Shown in pieces: positions 1 to 10,727 of a DNA stretch of 64,000 nt (position 1 is its first letter; each line of letters begins with the position of its first letter). The notes under the pieces are model-generated. The model ran no database searches. It was given only the letters and a program-made list of their open reading frames with translations, and was not told the DNA's origin. Made by a program: the position numbers and the translations under genes. This stretch comes from Capitulum mitella (lineage: Eukaryota > Arthropoda > Thecostraca > Pollicipedomorpha > Pollicipedidae): assembly GCA_030062745.1 (NCBI GenBank), contig CP099842.1, positions 4,193,322 through 4,257,321 of the forward strand, given 5' to 3'.

Positions 1-1526
1 ACATAGGAACGGGGTCGGTGGGCCATGCCGTCCCCCACTTTTGAATGTGGGGCAGGAATGGTACCCGCCCCCTCCCCCCACTTTTACAGCACAGTTTCCT
101 TTAAAAGGCGAGTTCATGGGTACAAAAATTCAAATGGGAACGTAAAATCCCTCGCCGCTTCGCGACACCAGCCAACCATCACAAACGATTGTCGCAGGCT
201 GGCTGGCCAAAACGCTGGCCAGATCTAATGAATTTTAGAAATCTGGAGCTTTTTGTTGTACCATAGTGAATTTAGGCTGACTGCTGGAGTCGATATTTGC
301 AGCTGTTGTGAGCTTTGATATGGATGGGTGTCCAAAATTGTTTTATGATTTCATTTTTTTTGTCGTTAAACATGTCGCATGTGTGATTTTTCCTTGCTTT
401 GCGGCTGTGCTCACGGCCGCTGCGACGGCGGCGCCGCCTCCAGCCGCGGCTATGCCGACGTCTGGACGGCTGAGCTGGCGCACTGGCTCGCTAGTCTAGC
501 TTTCGTCAGGCGGACGCTGTACGTCCCGCTTGCGATGAGCACTGGCGCGCCGTTCGGCCGCGCATTTGTGACGTTTATTGATTGTACGTGGAATGGTCGC
601 ATCTTTTTTGTATGCTGTTCGTGCAGCTGTACGGGTCGAAACAGTGCTGTTACAATGTGTGGGTGTGGAAACTAGCGAGACACGGTAATTAGGGAATGGT
701 GCGCCAAAAAGGGAAATTTTCATCGAAATGTTGCGAAATGTGGCCGGTCCCGTGCGGTCACACTGGGTTAGGCATGAAGGATTTTGAAAAATTACGCCCT
801 TGGACAGGACGTAACGTAACGCTCTAAAATCAACGAAGAACAGAAGCTAATAGCCTAAAAAGAGTCATCTTCAGCCAATCGCGCAACTTTGGCTTCTGTT
901 GATGGAGGCTAGTGAACAAGTGTTGCGGGTGTACGCTGTGGGGGTTTCAGGGAGGGGTGTTGTCCGGGCGTAACGTAATGAGGTAGTGGTTTGGCTGGCC
1001 GTTAAGAAGCTTTGCATGGGGCTGGGGAATTAAAAATGCCGAAAATACACTAAGTTATTCATGGACGGACCCTTGCTGTCGCGTGGGGCCTGGAGCTGTT
1101 CTTACATTGGTGGAATGCTCCATGGTCCGTGTTTGTATAAGGCGCAGGCGGCAGCTACAGACGGCTCTGTTAGGCACGTTGTAAGGTGGAAGCTCAGTGA
1201 GCTTGGATTTCCCGTGGCGTGAGGGGAACGGACGACGGCATGCGTACGCATCGCAGGAGACTGCGTGAAGAAGAAATGTGGTCGCGTGTCGAGCGGACGG
1301 CAGCGCGTATTCCTGGCAAACGTTACCTTGTGGTCGACGAAATCTGTCGATACAGATGTTTTATGTTGTGCGGAAACGACGGTTGCGTTAAAGGGAGAAA
1401 ATCATAAGCTGAAACTTCTACACACTGTCTTCTTATGTGACTAAGAAACCATGGGTGTAGCCACTGCTCAGAAATTGGGGGACTTACAAGCTGGCTGCAG
1501 TCCTTCAAGAATAGGAAGGGCGGGGG
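1..1526. other. Left flank, no gene recognised
   Basis: I see no supported gene here. Open frames are short and overlap on both strands. A GC-rich patch near 410-600 gives short alanine-rich frames that are best explained by base composition. Homology to the second duplicated unit (around 30546) begins only at about 1527, so this stretch is the unique flank of the transporter A unit. Confidence 0.5.
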
Positions 1527-2167
1527 TAAGCACCTTTTTTCGGGCGTTACGTGACAAACTACGGCTGAAATCCCTTTTATTGCATTTCAAAGTTCACGCA
1601 ATCGTGTCGCCAAAAGGAACTATCTGATGCCTGGAAATTGGGGGGGGGGACAAATCGCCACCTTCTGGAAAACCGCGGGGAACATGTACTCCGCATCCCG
1701 GCAGAGATTACACCCATGTTAGAGCCAGTATTGATTCTGCCATTAACTTCGTCCTCTGTGGTCTTGAAACAGAAAAAACAATTTTGCAATCAACTACTTA
1801 CCTCTGGCTGTGATAATTCCCTCACGTAATCATACGAAATCCCCGTTGACGACGGCCGTTTCACCGAAACTGCTGCACCTTGTATCGAGCAAACGCCTAG
1901 TTAATGTCGCTGAGTTGCGACGGCGAACTTCTTTGAAAAAAACTGCACGTCTGTACGGCTATTACAGTCGTAGAAATATTTGCGTGAATATAGTTATATA
2001 CATTATATACATATATATAGTTATATGTATAATATAGTCGTAGAAACAATGGTAGTATGCATGAAATGTGATGCGGCAGTGATCAAGCGTTTTTTTTTTT
2101 TAATAAAACACCGTCGGTGCGCTTCCGCATTTTAGCGGCGTCGAGCAGAAATTCTGTTCAGGTGCAG
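1527..2167. other. Unit A leader, non-coding
   Basis: Homologous to 30546-31127 but diverged, with many small indels. It contains an AT-rich patch at about 1988-2037 that unit B lacks. I see no gene. Small open frames here do not stay open in unit B, which argues against coding function. Confidence 0.5.
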
Positions 2168-4160
2168 TTTTGTTTCGTTTCGTTTATTTAGTGTCCATTC
2201 GTGCGAGCACAGTTCTTTCAGGGTACCACGTCGTACAAAAACGAAATAAAACGCCGCTTAAATTCCATAGGCAAAAAGATTCGTGTGGACTGGACAAGGA
2301 ACGCATTAAAACGGAATAAAACGAAGACAAGTCACAGTTAATTCGCAGCCTAGGTCCTCCGCTGGCGGAGTGCCGCCCTCAACTCACAAACGCTGGAAGC
2401 GCCCAGTGCCTCACTGCACAGACTGTTCCACTCCTGCGCTGCCCGGTACACAAAACACCTCTGGGGCAAATCGCACTCGCGGCAGGTGGAGCCGTTCCGT
2501 GCTCGTCAGGCGGGTATCACGCACAGCTAGGTCACGGGGACGAGTAAACATGGTCTGAGCGGCCACCAAGGGCGTTGACATCGTGAACAGCGCGGTACGC
2601 CTTCAGGCAGTCACGCTCCACGACAAGGTCGCCTGTCCTTGACCAGTGATACGAATTTAGGGCCGGTGCGATGTGACCGCGTCGCCGTACACCGGTCACT
2701 GTCCGAGCCGAAAAGTTAATGCGCTTTTTTGGATACGATTTACTTTATTGAGAGTCGCTTCAGAGCCAGAGCCATTGCTGCTTCACCCTAGACTGGTAGG
2801 CAGTAGATGATTTGAGAGAAAACAAGGACTTGAATGATCACGACAAGGGCTTTGGTAGTGAAGTGACGGTGAAATTTATTGAAGGAAATGAGGATGCCCT
2901 AGCACCAACTGACAACTGTGGAGACGCGCCGGTCTCAGGCCAGCGATTGGTCCACGATAATTCCCAGCAATTTGATGGTGTCCGATGACTGAAATGAGCT
3001 GCCAGAAACACTGAACTGGAAGTTAGACGTTTTTTGCAAAGGCCTTTTGGGAACAGATAGAATAAAATCAGTTTTTGACACGTTGATCTTCAGCGAGATG
3101 TTTTTGAGCCAGGTTGGGTACCAGTGCCGTAGACTACACTGATGCAGGGGCGTCGATATCTGTATAATGGTTGATGGAGGGCCGAGCCGAGTGCCCGACA
3201 ATTTAGCCTTCCCCCAGATGTGGGTTTCTCAACGAATTTGGTCCACTTTATCTTGACCAACGGAAATTGATATTTTTCACTATTTATCAAAATTGTATTT
3301 ATCCCCCATGTATATATAACATATATATAAATAGAAAAATAGAACGATATATCTCTTCAGACTTTATTCTTTACTTCCTGCCTATTCTCTTATCTACTGG
3401 GGCCGTTGTTTTCGTTATTATGACCCATAACCCTTTAAAACCATCATATTTTTTTTGGGGGGGAGCGGCCAAACCAACGTTCGGTGGGCCTTAATCAACA
3501 GTGGGTGGGCCAGGGCCCTCTCAAAAGAATATCGATCGACACTTCTGCACTGATCGAATTTTGAGCTGGAGAAAACTGTCACTGTTGGGCGGCGAGCTGT
3601 CGAGGAGCTGCGTGCCATCCATATAGCACACCAGACGACTACGGGAAGTAAGGACGTTTGGGAAGTCCGCTACGACTATGCTGAAGAGTATGGATCCGAT
3701 AATAGATCCCTTTGGGACAGGAACGTTGGAGTTCATTCACGGTTGGGGGGGGGGGGAAGAAGCATTTTAGGTCGATTCATTCCAGACGATGCCCATAGCG
3801 CCTGTTTTAAATCCCCAGAAAGTTGGTGGGCAGGTGCCCCGCTCCCTTCCCCCCTTCCCGCGTCCTTGCTGTCGGACACCAGAATCCACGGGACGGACTC
3901 CGGAACCACACCGAAGCATCAGCCCACGGCCGCCGACATAACTATGGAACCAGAACGGTGGAATACCGTACCATGCCGGTTTCCGGAGGAAACTTGCTTA
4001 AATTATCGTCGTTATCGACGCAAGCAAGCCGTTGTCGATTTTGTCGACTGCCCTTGAGACAGCGTAGAGCACGGCGTCCTCCGCAGAATGGCCGCGGCGG
4101 TACGCAGACTGGCAGTCGCTGAGCAAGTGGCTGTTGCTCAGTTCTTGTCTGTGCAGTGCA
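2168..4160 (-). pseudogene. Dead L2/CR1-like LINE, reverse transcriptase region (copy in unit A)
   Basis: Read on the minus strand, scattered frames spell a non-LTR reverse transcriptase in the correct order. The fingers region with QSAYRRGHS lies near 4129-4000. The palm follows at 3736-3555, with a VPKGSIIGSILFS block (normally VPQGS.LGPLLF) and YMDGTQLL where YADDTQLL is expected, so two key residues are changed. The thumb lies at about 3130-2935, with the NVSKTDFIL and LGIIVDQSL motifs. The C-terminal part runs towards 2380. Stops and frameshifts separate the blocks and a MITE sits inside the palm/thumb region, so the copy cannot make a working enzyme. Family placement rests on motif style. 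Confidence 0.75.
3145..3547. mobile_element. hAT-type MITE inside the unit A LINE (CAGGGGCGTCG family)
   Basis: It starts CAGGGGCGTCGATATCTGTA and ends in the inverted form of the same terminus (TCGACACTTCTG). The flanks carry a near-perfect 8-bp target duplication: cactgatg at 3137-3144 and cactgatc at 3548-3555. An 8-bp duplication with CAGGGG-type termini is typical of hAT elements. There is no transposase inside, so it is non-autonomous. Removing it rejoins the LINE frame region. Relatives lie at 32097-32551 and 41135-41568. Confidence 0.8.
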
Positions 4161-5187
4161 GCGCACGAGTGCACGTGAAGCGGAGTAGACATGGAACAGA
4201 GCAGGCAGTTTGTAGTTGCATTCTGCACCCGTATATTTGAATGAAGAAATATATGGATGCAGAATTGGGACAAATTTTGGTATGAAAAAATAAGTTTATC
4301 GACCCCTTAAATGTGGCATTAATAACGTATAAGCAATACTTTATTTCATTAAGGAAGAAGACATATGAACGGGTCAAACTACTGATATGGAATTTCATAC
4401 CAATAATTGCTTTGGTATGGAAAGCTCCAGAGTGAAGGTATTATGATTCGCAGTCGGGGGGGGAGGGAGGGATCCCGCTGCCTAATATTTAGAGATCTGA
4501 ACATTAGGCGTATGGCAATGGCTGGAAAGAAACTGTCTAAAATTCTGTGTAGACCTCCAGTACGTTTCGGAAAATCTCCAGTCATGAGGGGTATACGAAG
4601 TAAAGCCCCTGGAGGAATACATTAAAAAAAAAACAAACGGGTCCAAATTCTATTTCCTAGACTGATAAGTCTAGATATATCTTAAAGATATATCTAGATA
4701 TATCTATAAGGGCACCAAGCCTGATAAGTGTTGGTGCCCCACATGTATGGTAAGCAGGCCACTTTTGCCTCTGATATGATTTCAAAAAGGTAATTGATAT
4801 TTTTAAATCTAGTCAAAGCAGGAAAACATGTTAGCATGTCAGATGGATTTGGTTCAAAAGACCACATATTCCATGTTTTCAGCTCGAGAAAGACATCAAA
4901 AACATTTTTGTGGTGAAGTGCATTTATTTCTTTTTCCTTCCGCATCGTGATGTATCTGCTTACGGGTTCTGCCCGTTCTAGTGTTCTCTGCACAGTACAT
5001 CGCATGATGTACCACTCCTAGTGGCTGCGAACCAGGTGTATTCGTTCGAGCTCACTGCCACACGTGGCGGTATGGATATGACGGTAGGTAGAGTGAACGC
5101 TGTTTTCACGGATTCTACATCTTTTTTTATGAATTTACCTGATAGCAATGACTTGCAACAGAACACCCTTCAAAATTAGGGGTATTC
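4161..5187. other. Unit A non-coding stretch between LINE and transporter 3' side
   Basis: Matched in unit B at about 33180-34089 but absent from unit C. It contains a short imperfect inverted repeat of tagatatatct around 4669-4712 and a TTTATT at 4923-4928. On the minus strand that reads AATAAA, about 1.2 kb downstream of the transporter A stop, and a similar site exists in unit B. It could be a polyadenylation signal, but this is not established. No gene is recognised. Confidence 0.45.
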
Positions 5188-6158
5188 AGGGACGCTGGAA
5201 CCGGGGCCTTGAAACTTTTAGCTTTTAAGCAGCACTTAACACTAGCCCCATGGTGGTGCATGGAAAGAAACGAAATAAAAGTTACGTTGCCCTCCTGCCC
5301 GCCCCCACCCCCACCCATCTCCACAGAGGTTCCGCCGTTACTGGCGGCTTTCGATGGTTTGCCATGGAATGTCTGCCAACAGTATTTCCGGTTCAAAGGC
5401 GCGACGAAGCTTTTTCCACCACTGTCGTCCTTTTCCGTCTGTTTGGTACTACAGCGATATGTGGCAATTGGCCACACCGTAACTGTGGTGCCATTGGAAC
5501 TGAAACCGTTAACCATCGGCAATGTGTGTTCAGTACTGAACATGGCGCAGGGAAGATCGTTTTGCGTCACAAGTTGTGGTGACAAATGGACACGTACGGT
5601 GCAGGTAAGTGGTGGGGCAAATGTGAAAAGAAATTTATGTACGGAATAAGTGTGAAAAGTATTGTAATGCCTACCTCGTCCAGAAAGAAACGTCAAAAGA
5701 CTTAGGCCTGAAGGCACATCTGTATGACCAAGAGCAATAACGTGCGAACTGAGTTGTTGGATATATAGCGTCCTGCTTGAAACTAGACGTTTAACGACAA
5801 AACCGTTTGTAAAGTGATCGGTGATACCATCAGTCACCTTAGCATAGACGGTAACGGACCTCAGACTACGCGGTGCCAGGGAGCAAGGACGGATCCAGAC
5901 CATGTGCCAAGGGAAGGAGGGGATCAGATCTTTATCTCCGTGGCCTAACTTACTTCAACTGTGAATTTACTTCCGGTTTCTGCCACGTTGTTTTGCCAGT
6001 TTCAACAAATCAGCGGATTTTTGTTTGAGAAACAAAGCTTCTTCGTCCAAAAACGGGGCGGGACAAAAGACATGTTGACTCCCTTTTCCGACGAAAAGGG
6101 CGTCCATGACCCCGGTGTCCACCCCCCCCCTGGACCCGCCAGCGGCAGGGAGGAATGG
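5188..6158 (-). other. Conserved block downstream of transporter A (probable 3' UTR or 3' flank)
   Basis: This 970-bp block has clear counterparts at 34090-35062 and 59957-60913, always directly 3' of the transporter stop. It is the only non-leader sequence kept in all three units. Short frames are open on both strands in each copy, including frames of 120 to 175 codons on the plus strand. Indels shift the frame between copies, so I do not call a protein. The part closest to the gene (about 6020-6158) includes a short ttccgacgaaaaggg motif and a C-rich run. Likely transcribed 3' sequence or a duplicated flank. Confidence 0.5.
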
Positions 6159-7595
6159 TTACTCGCTCTCCTGGCGAGGACGGGGCAGGTTGCGAGACCG
6201 CCTCCAGACGCGGACGGCCTGCCCTGTCGCACAGACGGCCACCAGCAGCGACCAGCCGGCCAGCACGGTCGTCATCACTGGGAAACTAGAGGCGTCGATG
6301 ATCATACCCCCCACGGTGGGCCCCACCACGTTACCCATGGAAAACGCGGTCCAGAAGACGCTGGAGACGAACGACTGGGTGACGACGTTGCTCTCCAAAC
6401 CGCGGGCGAGGCAAGCGTTCAGGATCTTGCTGAAGAGCGGGGTGAAGATGCCGCCCTGAGAGACCTCCTTGACCGTCAAGCCGAGCCCGAGCAGCCACCA
6501 GGAGGGCTTCAGGCCAACCAGAAGCGGCGACGGCGACATCAGCATCAGGCCAGTGGCGGCGCCCACCAGACATACGGCAATCAGCGGGTAAGCGTTGTGT
6601 ACCGCGTCGTGCAGGCGGCCCCAGAGGACGCTGAAGAGCGAGTAGGCGCCGGTGGACACCAGGAAGTAGAGCCCCACTTGGGCGGGCGTCACGCCGATCG
6701 TGTGGAAGACGTACGGCGAGATGCTCGGGTCGATGGCCATCCAGTCTATCGAGACGGTGAAGACCACCAGCGAGCACAGCCACGCCTCGGACGAGCCGGC
6801 GAACGCACGCAGCATCGGCACCATGCTGCCGGTGCGCTTCACGGGCCGGGCCAAAGTCGGCATCAGGCGCCACGTGACGGCCGCGCCCACCAGCATGAGC
6901 GCGCCCAGCACGTAGAACGGCAGGCCGTAGCCGCCGACATGAAACAGACCGCCGCCGATGGCCGGCCCCAGCGAGATCCCCACGCCGAACATCATGTCGA
7001 TGATACTGGCTGCTGTGTTGATGTGGTTCGGAAACTTGTTGGCGACGGCCGTCAGCGCCGCTGTGTTGACGGCGCTCACCGCCAGCGCCTCGACCATGCG
7101 CGTGACGAAGCAAGCGGCGATGAAGGCGCGCGTGCTGCTCAGGTGCGGTAGCACGCCGAACGCCACCGTCGAGAGGCTGGCGATGACGAGGCCCAGTCTG
7201 TAGGTGCGTTGCACGCCCAGCCTCGGCACCAGCCAGCCCGTCGCCGGATACACGATCAGCTGGGTGAGCGCGAAACAGCTGAACACAGCGCCGATGACCG
7301 TTTGCGATACGCCACGCTGGCTCGCCTCCAGCGGGAAGAACGGGATCATCATCGCCACCAGGCAACCACCCAGCAGGCTACCCGTGCACAGGCAAGCCAG
7401 TAATACCTTCTGCTCTCGGCTGAACGCCAGGCTGCGACCAGCGGCGGCGGTGGTTGGCTCTGTCTCACCCGGCCGCTCGCCGCCGCTGCTGCCCCTGCCG
7501 CCGTCGCCACCGCCGTTGCCGTTGTACGCGGCGGGAGCGGCATGCTCCAACAGGCCTGACGTCTCATCTACGGGCTCGATCTCTCTCGCCGGCAT
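6159..7595 (-). CDS. MFS transporter, SLC18/SLC18B1-like, copy A (478 aa)
   Basis: A single uninterrupted frame encodes a 12-helix major facilitator protein. Predicted helices lie near residues 63-86, 98-118, 132-151, 158-181, 195-217, 224-243, 271-294, 305-325, 335-355, 361-381, 405-428 and 437-459. The loop after helix 2 has a motif A-like GWLVPRLGVQRTY (120-132). Helix 5 carries the antiporter motif C (GISLGPAIGGG, 206-216), echoed in helix 11 by GNVVGPTVGG. Motif C points to proton-coupled exchange, as in SLC18 vesicular amine transporters and the polyamine transporter SLC18B1. The cytosolic N-terminus has an acidic dileucine signal (ETSGLL, 11-16), which suggests vesicle or lysosome sorting, followed by a Gly/Ser-rich linker. 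The start is the ATG of MPAREIEPVD, conserved in all three copies. The substrate cannot be read from sequence. There is no intron in the coding region. Other DHA1-type MFS families remain possible. Confidence 0.88.
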   Translation of the reverse strand: MPAREIEPVDETSGLLEHAAPAAYNGNGGGDGGRGSSGGERPGETEPTTAAAGRSLAFSREQKVLLACLCTGSLLGGCLVAMMIPFFPLEASQRGVSQTVIGAVFSCFALTQLIVYPATGWLVPRLGVQRTYRLGLVIASLSTVAFGVLPHLSSTRAFIAACFVTRMVEALAVSAVNTAALTAVANKFPNHINTAASIIDMMFGVGISLGPAIGGGLFHVGGYGLPFYVLGALMLVGAAVTWRLMPTLARPVKRTGSMVPMLRAFAGSSEAWLCSLVVFTVSIDWMAIDPSISPYVFHTIGVTPAQVGLYFLVSTGAYSLFSVLWGRLHDAVHNAYPLIAVCLVGAATGLMLMSPSPLLVGLKPSWWLLGLGLTVKEVSQGGIFTPLFSKILNACLARGLESNVVTQSFVSSVFWTAFSMGNVVGPTVGGMIIDASSFPVMTTVLAGWSLLVAVCATGQAVRVWRRSRNLPRPRQESE

Positions 7596-7990
7596 CTGCA
7601 GTGCCAGGTCGTCACAGCACGTCGCTCACCGTCCTCGCTTCAGCCAGCGCGGCGGCGCTCAGGCCGCAGAGAGAAGCTCCTCCTGTACTCCCACGACAGC
7701 GGGCGTGCGGCAGCGCAACACGAACGCCAGACCTCCGAGCAGAACCGAAGGCCACTGCTGCACGACAGACGACACGCACGGCGGCCGCTCCACGGCAGAG
7801 TGAGCGTCCAGCGGCTGCCCACTGGTGGTGAAGCCAGCTGCGCACGTCTCCCGCTACTCAGGCGTTTTCTGCGACGCACAGCACCGCCACATCACTCGTC
7901 TCCGCCTGGCGCGCCTGGACCGAGCCGCGCGTTATCTGGCTGTCTGCACACTGTGTACTCAACATGGTTGGCGATCCCGGGAGATAGGGG
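7596..7990 (-). promoter_or_regulatory. GC-rich 5' leader / promoter region of transporter A
   Basis: This segment lies directly upstream of the start codon and is conserved in units B (36503-36895) and C (62324-62717). It is CpG-rich and has no TATA box I can find. Just before the ATG every copy reads ctgcag, which could be the 3' end of a 5'-UTR intron, though the pyrimidine tract is weak. Near the outer end, at about 7915-7930, the minus strand reads gctcggtcc. Unit C has gcttcagtcc there, close to the arthropod initiator TCAGT. A start site there is a guess. Confidence 0.4.
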
Positions 7991-8294
7991 TTTGCATCCC
8001 CGCTCACCAATGTTTATGAGTTTTGACATATGGCAGTGGCTGAAGGAAACGATCTCAGATCCTCTGTGAGTACCCCTCCCCACACATCAATAATTTTCGC
8101 AGATCTCCAGTCATCGTAACATGACAAGGGGAGGTTGAACATCTATTGTATTAGTGTACGCCAGTGTCTGCGCCATAAATGGCTTTCATACTGGCCACAA
8201 CCAGCATTTCCGACAGTCATCGTGCTCCGCCTTGAAGCTACTAATCTGCACTCGCCACGTCCATGATCCTACCGGATCCACGTCGCTGTATCTG
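7991..8294. other. Unique spacer
   Basis: No gene, element terminus or RNA is recognised between the end of unit A and the minisatellite. Homology with unit B ends near 7990. Confidence 0.4.
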
Positions 8295-8715
8295 CTGCCA
8301 GTGCTGCTAAACGACATTGCTCCTAAGCAACAGCACTGCTACCGGCAGCCCTGCTACGCGACACTGCTTGTAACGACAGTACTGCTACGCGTCACAGCTT
8401 CTAACGGAAGTGCTATGTGGCACTTTGTCTAACGACAGTACTTCTACATGACATTACAGCTAACGACACCGCTGCTACGCGAAGCTGCTGCTAAGTACAT
8501 CACTGGTAATGATAGCACTGGTACCGACAGCACTGCTAAAAGACATTTCTGCTTACGACACTACTTCGAAAGGGCAGCTCTGCTAACGACCCTAGTGCTA
8601 AACGACACACATGCTAAAGACATCGCTGCTAAATGCCGATGCTGCTACCGACGCTTTTGCTACCGACACTACGACTAACGACACTACTGCTCAGCAACAC
8701 TGATAACGACCAGGA
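8295..8715. repeat. Degenerate minisatellite, unit about 15-16 bp
   Basis: About 25 imperfect tandem copies of a unit close to gctaacgacactact run through this stretch. Variants include gctaccgacagcact and gctacgcgacactgc. The unit length wanders around 15-16 bases, so the array gives frames rich in Leu, Thr and Arg on the plus strand. These look like by-products of the repeat and are not called as genes. Confidence 0.75.
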
Positions 8716-8746
8716 TCTCCGCCAAGTCATTTTGATTGGGGTTATG

Positions 8747-9097
8747 CAAGGGCGGATCCAGCGGTTTCATTTGGCGGGGGAGGCAAACCAGAGTTGCCTG
8801 GGTATGGAAGGTGGGTCAGCGAGTCGTTGACCGCAGGGGGAGAGGTGGAAGACGTTAATCGTGGGCTCGGAGTCCGGAGGGTACTTCAGCGCCTGGGTAT
8901 GAATGGTACGTCAGCGACTGAGGGGAGGGGACGAAAGACGCTGACCGTGGTTTGGGTTTGTAGCGTCCAGTGACTTCGCACTCTGGCTGAGTAGAAATAG
9001 CCACGTCTTTTTTTTGGGGGGGGGGACAAATGGCTACTTGGCCTCCTTAATCGCGGTTGGGGGCATGACCGATATGGCTTTCCTGGATCCGCCAATG
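8747..9097. mobile_element. Putative hAT-type MITE (GGCGGATCCAG termini)
   Basis: The left end reads CAAGGGCGGATCCAG and the inverted right end reads CATTGGCGGATCCAG, a 15-bp inverted repeat with two mismatches. Flanks are ggggttatg and ggggtatag, an imperfect 8-9 bp duplication. Inside are two diverged tandem copies of a roughly 70-base segment around gtcagcgagt/gtcagcgact. There is no coding capacity. Confidence 0.5.
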
Positions 9098-9410
9098 GGG
9101 GTATAGCAAAGGTAGCCCCAGAAGCCAATCCAGCCAACTAGAAAAGTACAGAATTTCGACCAAAACTCATCGGATTTGTATTTCTATAGGTACCAGGTCA
9201 TTTTTCACAGCATTGCATCGATAAAATGCACTTATACTCCGATAAAGATGCAGTTGAACTTCCCTTTTCCTTAAATACCATACAATGTGGGCACGGGTGG
9301 GGCCTTCATATATACACACACACACATTATACATATATATATATATATATATATATATGCGTGTGTGTAGGAGTGTGCAATGTTTGTGAGGCTGGGCTCG
9401 GCCTCAAGAG

Positions 9411-9462
<52 letters not shown>

Positions 9463-9528
9463 CAGAAAGATGGGGGCAGATTTTCGTTTACACATGGCTC
9501 ATTAAATATTACAGCATATCTGGCTTAA
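9098..9528. repeat. Spacer with two (AT)n microsatellites
   Basis: Uninterrupted AT dinucleotide runs lie at about 9331-9358 and 9413-9461, the first preceded by a CA run. They also produce spurious Ile/Tyr frames. Nothing else is recognised. Confidence 0.8.
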
Positions 9529-10723
9529 CCCGCGCACGACCGTCGGTACGTTTCGAACATGGGCGACTGGGGGGGGGGGCAGTTGGCGGCCCCCTCTAAC
9601 TCACGAACGGTTGGTCGCACGATAAAAATAAACACACCGTTGGAAAGCTTGTGATGAGTAGAGCTCGAAACTGGTCTCATTTTTTAGTTTTAGATAATAT
9701 GTAAGCAATTTACGCCCAATATATGTGTTTTCTCATAGCCGACTGCATGAGACCGAGAAATGGCCTGAATCTCAAGGGCTGTGACTAAAAACGCTTAGGT
9801 AAAGGCACCAGCGCACAAGTAAAGGTCCGCGGATGCCGATACACGTCAACTTTCCCAAATTTGTTCAATATATACGCCGAAACGTTGAGTTAAAGACACT
9901 GCGTTTCTGGCGGCAGCTGTTAGGCGTGCGCTGCTGCCGTATGTGTTAACAAATTGACGGGAACTAATTTAACGTGTCTTCATTTTCGCGAAAAAAGCCT
10001 ATCTGTGTAAGTTTTATTGATCTAGGAGGTTCTTGTGATGGTTTTTCATGCTTAAATTTATAAAAAAACTGACGGAGCTTTATTCGCGAGAGCCTGTTTA
10101 TTTCCAAAATATGCTACTTTTTCAAACTTTTTGAGGTTCCTGGTATTACTTACGTCTGTGCAAGCTAGTTCTGCCATTTTCTACACATTCTGAGTAACTC
10201 ATCGATGATTTTAACGGTGGTACATTTTGGCTCACTACAGTTATTCGTGACCTGACCTCAGGTCAATGGCTGGAAGTCATTGATGCTTTGCCCATTGACG
10301 GTAACTAGATGTCTGCTTGACTTCACACTAAAAATGTTACGAAATATTCCGTCAGTTGCCGAAGAAAACGACAACATGTGTTAAAAATGGGCTTGACCCT
10401 GGGTCAGTGACCCCGAAAATTCCGAAAAATCTGAGATAGCAGATTTATTGCATCTATCACGTTCACTAATCCCAGAAAGTATTATTGAGATATCTTGTTT
10501 TGCGAAAAAGTCCCAGGGCCCTAAACTTTTTGGGAACTAGGTCTGCTTGACCTGACCTAGGTCAGGCACCTGACCTGACCTGAGGTCAAAATTTTGACAC
10601 GAGATGTAAAATTGATGAAGCAAAAGGTACACAAAGTTTGGTGACTGTTTGTTTGTTCTCTCGCAATCGCAGAAAAATCTCAGGGGGCAGTCAACTGCCC
10701 CCCCCCCCCCAGTCGGGGACGGG
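9529..10723. mobile_element. piggyBac-like non-autonomous element, family 2
   Basis: A TTAA at 9525-9528 precedes a terminus that starts CCCGCGC. The right end finishes GGACGGG at 10723 and is followed by ctaa, one base from TTAA. Subterminal regions mirror each other, with gactgggggggggg/cagttg on the left and caactgcccccccccc/cagtc on the right. TTAA target sites with CCC/GGG ends are the piggyBac signature. The 1.2 kb interior has no transposase but holds several TGACCT/AGGTCA half-sites, for example 10548-10586. It resembles the 28863-30074 family in size and design but not in detailed sequence. Confidence 0.6.
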
Positions 10724-10727
10724 CTAA

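Larger units (their letters stand above)
1527..7990. repeat. Segmental duplication unit A (transporter copy A plus LINE)
   Basis: This block is repeated in the same orientation at about 30546-36895. Reading from the left, shared landmarks are a leader containing gacaaactacggct (1553), an L2/CR1-like LINE read on the minus strand, a MITE inside that LINE, a long conserved non-coding part, the transporter gene and its GC-rich 5' leader. Homology stops near 7990, just after gcgatcccgggagat. Boundaries were placed by eye and could be off by tens of bases. The right-hand 2.8 kb is shared with a third unit at about 59957-62717. The shared LINE and MITE insertion show that duplication came after those insertions. 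Confidence 0.85.

Noticed and set aside
5127..5903. Minus-strand frame of 258 codons downstream of transporter A
   Set aside because: The frame is not kept in units B and C, where it is broken into 139 codons or less, and it overlaps plus-strand frames. No domain recognised.
5961..7151. Long plus-strand frame (396 codons) antisense to transporter A, with similar ones antisense to B and C (for example 61352-62287)
   Set aside because: It mirrors a GC-rich transporter frame. The encoded protein is Arg/His/Gly-rich low-complexity sequence, its length differs in each copy, and no domain is recognisable. It is a shadow of the real gene.
8154..8830. Leu/Thr-rich frames over the minisatellite
   Set aside because: They arise from repeated gctaacgacact units, and the frame drifts with unit length.
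9226..9528. Ile/Tyr/His-rich frames over AT runs (also at 14571-14819, 32160-32630, 55553-55963)
   Set aside because: These are translations of AT, AC or GA microsatellites.
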